This document shows, piece after piece, positions 6,617 through 11,961 of a DNA stretch of 11,961 bases. Location of the stretch: contig CAZKUN010000273.1 in the NCBI GenBank assembly GCA_964555935.1, positions 1 to 11,961 on the forward strand. Reading direction: 5' to 3'. Position numbers and translations under genes: made by a program. This DNA is from CAZKUN01 sp964555935 (GTDB lineage: Bacteria > Armatimonadota > Zipacnadia > Zipacnadales > VGFC01). Below the pieces are notes generated by a model. The model was not told where the DNA came from. It did no database searches and worked only from the letters and a program-made list of their open reading frames with translations. The first letter of the stretch is position 1; every line of letters starts with the position of its first letter.

Positions 6617-7498
6617 ATGACACCCTTAGCCCTCATCGCCGTCCTCGCCGCACCCGCCGTCGCGCAGGAATACCTCACTGTCGCCGACGGCCACCTCGCC
6701 TGGCAGTCCGGCGAGCGCGCGCGGTTCTGGGGCGTGAATCTGGTGGACGAACTCGGCCGCGAGAAGGCCGAGATCGATCAGATCGCGGCGCGCGTCCCCC
6801 AGATGGGCTTCAACGCCTGCCGGCTGCATCTCTACGATGTCCGCCTGCTGGATTCCGATGCGGTCTCCGCCGGCGGCAAATCGACCTCTCGCGTCCCGCG
6901 CGCCTGCGCGAAGGGCGACGATTCCCCCCTCGACCGATTCGACTACGCCATCGCGAAGCTCGAGGAGCAAGGGCTGCGTCTCTTCCTGACTTTCGACCGC
7001 GCGCGTTGGACGTTCCAGCCGGGCGACTCCGACGATGAGGCCTGGTCCACGGCCATCGAGGAATTTCCCCAGTGGAGTCGCGAGCAGCTGCCGTACATCG
7101 ACGACACCTGCGCCGAGTTGCAGCTCGAGTACACGCGCACTCAGCTCGACCACGTCAACGCTTACACGGGCCGGCGCATCGCCGAGGATCCGAACATCAT
7201 CCTCTACGAACTCACCAACGAGAATGGTTTCGTTAAGGCCATGCTCGAGGGCGCTCACCGCAAGTGGCCCGAGTATTTTCAGGCGGTGCTCCGCGCCAAG
7301 TGGAACGCGTGGTTGCGCGAGGAGTATCCCACGATGGCAGCCCTCCGCGAGGCGTGGAGCGAGGTGGGGGAGGGCGAGAGCCCGGCCGGGGATACCGTCG
7401 CCTTCGAGCCCGCCTACGGCAATGCGGCGGAGTACCCATCAGGCCGCCTCGCCGATGTCCACCGCTTTACCTACCACTGCTTCCAGAGCTTCAACTAG
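6617..7498 (+). CDS. Secreted GH5-like glycoside hydrolase, N-terminal part before an in-frame TAG
   Basis: The 293 codons begin with a signal peptide (MTPLALIAVLAAPAVA) and enter a clan-A type (beta/alpha)8 barrel: FWGVNLVDEL, then GFNACRLHLYDVRLLDSD, FDYAIAKLEEQGLRLFLTFD, and the acid/base strand IILYELTNENGF with Glu202 in the NEN motif. The layout is that of cellulase-superfamily hydrolases common in uncultured environmental bacteria; the substrate cannot be named. The ATG at 6617 has AGGAG nine bases upstream. A TAG at 7496-7498 ends the frame inside a helix (CFQSFN), and the same frame continues at once with RQVALMRSMAAQG. On its own this product lacks the catalytic nucleophile and half of the barrel, so it is probably one half of a gene broken by a point change or a base-call error. 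Confidence 0.75.
   Translation: MTPLALIAVLAAPAVAQEYLTVADGHLAWQSGERARFWGVNLVDELGREKAEIDQIAARVPQMGFNACRLHLYDVRLLDSDAVSAGGKSTSRVPRACAKGDDSPLDRFDYAIAKLEEQGLRLFLTFDRARWTFQPGDSDDEAWSTAIEEFPQWSREQLPYIDDTCAELQLEYTRTQLDHVNAYTGRRIAEDPNIILYELTNENGFVKAMLEGAHRKWPEYFQAVLRAKWNAWLREEYPTMAALREAWSEVGEGESPAGDTVAFEPAYGNAAEYPSGRLADVHRFTYHCFQSFN
7496..7498 (+). other. In-frame amber codon splitting the hydrolase
   Basis: Codon 294 of the hydrolase frame is TAG. No frame shift is present: both sides are in the same frame and read as a continuous amphipathic helix. One base change from TAC, TAT, CAG, AAG, GAG, TGG, TCG or TTG would create it. TAG is also the apparent genuine stop of two other genes here, at 759-761 and 5340-5342, which argues against general amber reassignment. 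Confidence 0.9.
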
Positions 7499-7513
7499 CG
7501 CCAGGTCGCGCTG

Positions 7514-8851
7514 ATGCGATCGATGGCAGCCCAGGGCGTTGGGAGTAGCGTCGTGCCGATCTGCTTCGATACCGTCCACGAGCACAAGATCGCCTGGATG
7601 GCCGCCGCCTCGCGGGGCGACTTCCTCTGCGTCGGCACGTATACCAACGAGGCGACGCACAACCAGGAGGCGCCGCGCTATCCCTTCGCTTCCGCGCTGG
7701 ACGGGCGCCCGCAGTTCTACAACCTCAGCTACCAGGGCGCCATCGACAAGCCGACCGTCATTTATGAGACAAACGTGCTCAAGCCCGCGCCTCATCGCGC
7801 GAGCTACCCCTTCCGCGTCGCGGCGCTTGGATCGTGGCAGGATTGGGACGCGGTCTTCTGGTACGTGTGGAGCGATGGCACGGTCAAAGACCAGGTCGAT
7901 CCCCAGGTCTACATCGATGCCGGCTTGCGCTACGCGGCCTCGTCTCACATTTGGCATGGAATAGTGATCGCCACCGACGAGGTCCTGCTCGCCGCGCTGA
8001 ACGCCGCCGGGAAGATCTTCACCGGTTTCCACCTCCAGCCCGCGCCCGATCCGCTGGTCGTTGAGATCGGCACGGAGAACCTGCTCCACACGAACTGGAT
8101 CGGCGACATCGACGTCCCGACGCCTCCCGGCGCCGAGGGGAAGTACCCCAAGGCCGAGGCCGAGAACGCCACCACGTTTACGCGCGGTCTCAAGTGGGAT
8201 TTCCGCTTCGACCAGGTTGAGACCCGCAGTCCCGACCCGCTCGTCGCGAAGCTCAACTCGCCTCTCGTGCAGAATGGCGAGACGACCTATGATTGGGAGC
8301 GCGGCACGCTGGTCATCGATGCCCCCGGCGCCAAAGCCGTCATCGGCTTCCCCGGTTCTGAGCAGACCTTCTCTGGCGGCGTCTCTCTCACTCTCCCACC
8401 CCCTGTAGGAGGGGTTTCAACCCCGACGGTGTCTTCGGCGGATCCCTCCGCAACTGCCTCCCAAGCCCTCGTAGGAGCGGCTTCAGCCGCGACTTCCGTG
8501 CCGTCTCCGTCCGCCGACTTCGTCACCTTCGCCCTCGTCGCTGAGCCCGGCCAATCATTGGCCTCAACCGACTCCGCAACCGCCATCCTCATCGGCACGG
8601 GCGAGAACGACGGCTTCACGGTCAAGGACGAGTGGGACACCGATCCAAGCCTCACGTTCCACAACATGCTGAAGACCGGCGGCAGTGGCCCGCCGCGGAT
8701 CCGTCGCCACGCCGGCACGATCACTCTACCCAAAGCCTTTGCCACTCAGGCCTTCGACTTCCTCATGCAGCCCATCGGGACTTCGTCGGGGATCGAACTC
8801 ACCCTCACCAGCGACATGGCGGCATTCGTCATCACCCTCCGGGCCGAGTGA
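7514..8851 (+). CDS. GH5-like glycoside hydrolase, C-terminal part after the TAG
   Basis: This part holds the second half of the barrel. KPTVIYETNVLKP carries the likely nucleophile Glu384 (numbered from 6617 with the TAG as 294). It is followed by YPFRVAALGSWQDWDAVFWYVWS, the strand and aromatic cluster that comes after the nucleophile in this superfamily, and by beta-sandwich sequence to the end. Residues about 595-626 contain two inserted palindromic repeats read as PVGGVSTPT and LVGAASAAT, making a small-residue linker between SGGVSLTL and DFVTFALVAEP. The frame is open from just after the TAG; the first ATG at 7514 has AGGT seven bases upstream, so re-initiation 15 bases after the stop is possible. 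Without it this part has no start or export signal. Its last 20 bases overlap the convergent lipoprotein gene. Confidence 0.72.
   Translation: MRSMAAQGVGSSVVPICFDTVHEHKIAWMAAASRGDFLCVGTYTNEATHNQEAPRYPFASALDGRPQFYNLSYQGAIDKPTVIYETNVLKPAPHRASYPFRVAALGSWQDWDAVFWYVWSDGTVKDQVDPQVYIDAGLRYAASSHIWHGIVIATDEVLLAALNAAGKIFTGFHLQPAPDPLVVEIGTENLLHTNWIGDIDVPTPPGAEGKYPKAEAENATTFTRGLKWDFRFDQVETRSPDPLVAKLNSPLVQNGETTYDWERGTLVIDAPGAKAVIGFPGSEQTFSGGVSLTLPPPVGGVSTPTVSSADPSATASQALVGAASAATSVPSPSADFVTFALVAEPGQSLASTDSATAILIGTGENDGFTVKDEWDTDPSLTFHNMLKTGGSGPPRIRRHAGTITLPKAFATQAFDFLMQPIGTSSGIELTLTSDMAAFVITLRAE
8401..8428 (+). repeat. Family A GTAG-type hairpin, copy 3 (in-frame in the hydrolase)
   Basis: Head GTAGGA is followed by stem GGGGT (8411-8415), loop TTCA and stem ACCCC (8420-8424), then GACG. 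The core matches the two intergenic copies. It is read in the hydrolase frame as PVGGVSTPT. Of the three plus-strand frames one carries a TAG; this copy and copy 4 both use the same stop-free, small-residue frame. Confidence 0.9.
8468..8493 (+). repeat. Family A GTAG-type hairpin, copy 4 (in-frame, variant stem)
   Basis: Head GTAGGA is followed by stem GCGGC (8477-8481), loop TTCA and stem GCCGC (8486-8490), then GAC. Compared with copy 3, two stem positions differ and both have the matching change on the other arm (G-C to C-G, T-A to C-G), so pairing is kept. It lies 40 bases after copy 3 and is read in frame as LVGAASAAT. Confidence 0.88.
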
Positions 8852-10421
8852 CCGGCGGCCCCACAACCCACCCATCCGTTTCGCCGAGCACCCGCGTCAG
8901 TTCCCCGGATGTCGCATCGACAGTCGCGGCACGGTACGGACCCCGCAGTCCATCCTCGTCTCTGGCAAGCGCCTGCGTGGCTAGCAGGCACGTGCCGTCC
9001 TGCGACCAGGTCATCCGCGGCGGCCTGAGCAGGTCGCCCTCGAGGTCGCCGCGGAGCGCGGATACATCAATCCGGCGCGCCACGCCCGTCCCGTAGTCCC
9101 AGATACCGAATTCGTGGTGCAGACCGTAGCCGCCCTGCGGGTCGTCCGTGCCCGAGCGAAGCCGCACGAGGCGTCTCCCCCCTTGAAGCGCCGGATATGC
9201 CCGGACGTGTCGCCAGTCGAACGCGTCCTGACCCTCTAACTCGCCCAGATCCCTCAGCACGTCGCCGGTCGTCATGTCCACGACCCACATCTCGCCATCG
9301 GTGTCGCCCGAAACGTGGGCGCCGTGCGTCTGGCGGACACGGGTGTTCTCATCTCCGAAGACGATCTCGGGCTCTGCTGTCGGATCGTCAACAACGTGCC
9401 GCAGGAGATGCGGGTGGGACCACACCAACATTGCCCGGCTATCGGTTGCCCACTCGTACATGTGCGTGCTGGCTGCCACCTCCACCACGCGTTGCTCGGC
9501 GCCATCGGCCCCGAAGATGACGATCTCATTCCGTTTCGTCGGAAGGTACGGCCCCGGCTCGGACATGTAACGCGGGCTCCCCGCCGCGAGGTTGATGGCG
9601 AGTCGCGACCCGTCCGGCGACCACGTTGCGGCGCAGCCAGGACCGAGCGAACGTGCCTCCGGCGCATCCATCAGCTCCGTCCACTGCCCGGTGAGAACGG
9701 ACAGCACGCCATACCGCGTGCCCTCGCTGAACGTGTTCTCGTGCTCCCAGTAAGTGAGCAGCGCGTTTGACGTCGGCGACCACACGAACCGGTCGGCCGG
9801 AACCGGCAGCACGGGCATCGATGAATCCCACATGTGCGGTCGGACCTGCAACTTGCGCTCCGGCGTGATCCACGCCACGTGCCGCCCGTCCGGGCTCCAC
9901 GCGACCGGCGGCTCATCGTAGCGTACCTTCAGCCGCTCGGGTGCCACGTCGCCAACCGCCATCGGCAGGGAATCAAGGGTCGGATCCCACGTCCACACCC
10001 GCGATTCGGCATCTACGAGGAGTACCGCGTGGCCTCGCGGCGACCATGCGAGCAACCGGTGTGGCTCATCGCTTAGCGCCTCGTCAGGCGTAAGCCGCGC
10101 GGGATCTCCGCCCGGCCTGTCCAGCGCCCAGATCGCCCGTTTGCCGTCCTGCGTCTCGCCCTCGAGCGCCAGCCACTCGCCATCCGCTGACCACGACATG
10201 GGCGCAAGCCCAGGCTCGACCCCTATCGGCATCAGCTGCGGTGGGTTGGCGACGAGCAACGCCGGGCTACCATCGCCACCATCCGCGCACGCGAAATGCA
10301 CGCCCGCCCACGCCGTGGCGTCCCGCCCTGGTCCATCGGCGTTTCCAGAGACTCTGTCCTGGCTTGCCCGACAACCACCCAGGAGCGCGACGGACGTCAC
10401 CAGCATCATCCATCGTCCCAA
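8832..10421 (-). CDS. PD40/TolB-like beta-propeller lipoprotein
   Basis: A 529-residue protein with a short signal sequence ending in a lipobox, VALLGGC, with the acylated Cys at residue 17, so it should be a membrane lipoprotein. The body carries repeated WSxDG motifs typical of PD40/TolB-type propeller blades: SWSADGEW (76-83), WSPRGH (126-131), WSPDGR (175-180), WSPTSN (214-219), WSPDGS (267-272), WATDSRA near 324 and a late WSQDGT. These propellers bind proteins or glycans and usually lack catalysis. The start is a TTG at 10421, chosen because GAGGTG sits five bases upstream; an in-frame ATG at 10409 is a less well-spaced alternative that keeps the lipobox. It follows the BNR gene after 103 bases on the same strand and overlaps the convergent hydrolase by 20 bases at its 3' end. 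Confidence 0.83.
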   Translation of the reverse strand: MGRWMMLVTSVALLGGCRASQDRVSGNADGPGRDATAWAGVHFACADGGDGSPALLVANPPQLMPIGVEPGLAPMSWSADGEWLALEGETQDGKRAIWALDRPGGDPARLTPDEALSDEPHRLLAWSPRGHAVLLVDAESRVWTWDPTLDSLPMAVGDVAPERLKVRYDEPPVAWSPDGRHVAWITPERKLQVRPHMWDSSMPVLPVPADRFVWSPTSNALLTYWEHENTFSEGTRYGVLSVLTGQWTELMDAPEARSLGPGCAATWSPDGSRLAINLAAGSPRYMSEPGPYLPTKRNEIVIFGADGAEQRVVEVAASTHMYEWATDSRAMLVWSHPHLLRHVVDDPTAEPEIVFGDENTRVRQTHGAHVSGDTDGEMWVVDMTTGDVLRDLGELEGQDAFDWRHVRAYPALQGGRRLVRLRSGTDDPQGGYGLHHEFGIWDYGTGVARRIDVSALRGDLEGDLLRPPRMTWSQDGTCLLATQALARDEDGLRGPYRAATVDATSGELTRVLGETDGWVVGPPVTRPGG

Positions 10422-10524
10422 TTCATCACCTCAGCAGTGTGTCGAACGCGGCCCAGGAATCCCTACGGGTCCCCGACTCCCTCATTCAGACGGTCAGCAA
10501 CTCGTCCGGGAAGAGACTCACCCA

Positions 10525-11800
10525 TCACTCCTCCACCCTCCGCACCGTCCACACCTCGATCGCGCCTTCGTCGCCGAAGAACGCTGCCAGCCTCGCTTCT
10601 CCCGTCTCGACGAAGTGCCGATAGTCGAACGAATGGTAGTCTGCGTACTCTCGGTCGTATGGGATCTGGGTGACTTCCCACGTCTCGCCGCCATCCTCGC
10701 TGAGATAGACCACGTACCCGCCCGGTCCGTGGGTGAAGAGCGTCCCCCCTCCATCGGCCATGAGGAGCGTCGGGATGACCACTTCCCTCGGGAACTCTAG
10801 TTGTCGCCACGCCTCACCATCCCACTTGACGATCCGACCTTTGTCCTTGCCCTCGGCTTGCTGGCCCCGGGCGTCGCGGAAGTTGATGGCAGGGCGTCCA
10901 TCCGGCGCGACGCCGATCCCATATAGCACGAGTTCGGGGCCATCCAGGTCCTGAACCACGAGCGAGGCGTTGCCGATCGTCAGGGGGAGGCCGANNNNNN
11001 NNNNTGGCGCCGATTTCGAGTTCCCCGCCCGGCTCAATCGTCTCGCCGTCGGGCAGCGCCGCATACATGATGTGCGATCCATCCCCGAAGTTCGGCGCCA
11101 GTCCCACCGCGTTCACCTTCCACGCCAGGTGCAGCGTGTTCCCAGCGTCGAAGTGCATCCGCATGAACCAACGCTGGTAGTAGTGCGGCTCCGCGTGGTG
11201 GACGACCCAGTGCCAGCGGCCGACCTTGGCGCCCAGCGAAGTCCACGTCTTCGTCTCGTGGTCGTAGCGCGCGACGCTCCCGCCCAGGAGCATGGGGTTC
11301 TTCGTCCCCTGGCGCGAGGACACGTACAGGTAGCCCTTGCGATCCGTGGTGAACTCGGGGTAGGTGACGAATTCGCCCGGCGGGTACTGGTTCGATCCCG
11401 GCTCCTGCCGCTCGAATGCATCGATCTTCCCGGGCTCGGTCGAGATGAAATACCGCCACTCTTGGCTGTCGTGCATCCCTCCGGTGATGTGGATGTGCCC
11501 CGCCCCGTCGACGCCGATCACGGGCGCCATGTGGTACGGGTCATTCGCCACCGGGCCATGCACGAATCCGTCCGATATCTCCCCGTCCGCGCTCTTCTTC
11601 CGCACCCGCACGTTCCGTTCCGCATCCAAGTACGCGCAGTAGATCGCGCCATCGGCCGTCGTGATCTTCGTCTCCGCGTTCGCGAAGAACGCCGTGCCGC
11701 CCGGTGGCAGGTCGGCGATCTCCATCTCCTTCACGCAGACGAGCCCATCCGCGGCGACCGGGGTCCATCCGATGACCAGGCATGCCAGTATGGCGGTCAT
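10525..11800 (-). CDS. Secreted BNR_4-type beta-propeller protein, interrupted by an assembly gap
   Basis: The gene starts at ATG 11800 with AGGAGG ten bases upstream and a signal peptide (MTAILACLVIGWTPVAADG). DAERNVRVRKKSADG at 59-73 and DPYHMAPVIGVDGAGHIHITGGMH at 87-110, with His90, 102, 104 and 110, match the opening blades of the BNR_4 family, which includes propeller-fold polysaccharide lyases such as some ulvan lyases. Later blades give KTWTSLGAKVGRWHW, and after the gap GGETWEVTQIPYDREYADYHSFDYRHF. Ten Ns at 10995-11004 cut the gene and put the two halves in different frames. The known bases total 1266, a multiple of three, so one frame of about 421 residues is restored if the true gap is zero or a multiple of three. 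Lyase activity is possible but unproven; a carbohydrate-binding role is equally compatible. An upstream ATG at 11935 would bury the signal peptide. Confidence 0.78.
10995..11004. other. Assembly gap (ten Ns)
   Basis: A run of exactly ten Ns is a scaffolding placeholder rather than a measured length. The flanking protein sequence (ELEIGA before, GLPLTIGNASLVV after, reading the minus strand) looks nearly continuous, and joining with no gap would give ATC (Ile) at the junction. The real gap may be zero or only a few codons. Confidence 0.95.
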
Positions 11801-11961
11801 AGTCTCGCTGCCTCCTGTGGCTGGAGTGTGCCCCGTGGCTGCGAGTGACTCCTTCGTCCCCGCCTTCGCCTCGATGGGGCGCCGGGGGCGAATCTCCGTC
11901 CGACGGGGTGTTGAGAAGTGTGGACGCGATTGCATTACCGGAACTGGCGGAGTCCATGAAC

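Noticed and set aside
7496..7498. Genome-wide amber recoding
   Set aside because: TAG is the apparent true stop of the DUF4855 gene (759-761) and of the stalk-domain gene (5340-5342), after protein ends that look complete, so the in-frame TAG is better explained as error or mutation.
11541..11957. Minus-strand frame of 138 codons at the right edge
   Set aside because: It overlaps the BNR gene out of frame and is a low-complexity translation (Pro, Gly, Asp, Arg). The 161 bases upstream of 11800 show no recognisable gene.

Overview
This is a high-GC scaffold from an uncultured bacterium; an internal run of ten Ns at 10995-11004 shows it is a metagenome-style assembly. The gene content is mostly secreted or envelope proteins linked to carbohydrate and cell-wall chemistry: a DUF4855 protein, a CIA30-domain protein, a copper-amine-oxidase-N-like protein, a GH5-like hydrolase, a BNR_4 propeller and a PD40 propeller lipoprotein. 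Cytosolic or membrane-tethered enzymes are also present: two SAM methyltransferases and the anhydromuramate kinase AnmK. This mix, with many GTAG-type hairpin repeats, resembles secretome-rich uncultured lineages such as Armatimonadota. That placement is inference and low confidence; no rRNA, tRNA or ribosomal protein is present to fix it.

Layout. On the left (79-4088) four genes lie on the minus strand: CIA30 protein, SAM methyltransferase, DUF4855 protein, then a second SAM methyltransferase with an N-terminal membrane segment. The 236-bp gap between the first methyltransferase and the DUF4855 gene holds three palindromic elements. A plus-strand gene (4284-5342) diverges from the CIA30 gene and converges on anmK (5353-6516, minus) with only 10 bp between stop codons. 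anmK in turn diverges from a plus-strand glycoside hydrolase (6617-8851) interrupted by one in-frame TAG at 7496-7498. The right end carries two minus-strand genes, a BNR_4 propeller (10525-11800, across the N gap) and a PD40 lipoprotein (8832-10421), whose 3' end overlaps the hydrolase by 20 bp.

How the genes may fit together. The secreted proteins look like polysaccharide binding or degradation functions and AnmK fits cell-wall sugar recycling, but no complete pathway or dedicated defence or mobile system is visible. I do not claim a new multi-gene system.

The most distinctive signal is a set of short palindromic repeats. Family A has a GTAG head, a 5-bp stem and a TTCA-type loop, in four copies with covarying stems. 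Family B has an 8-bp stem, in two copies. There is also a single 21-bp hairpin. Two A copies and one B copy sit inside open reading frames without breaking them, so they are translated as short inserted peptides.
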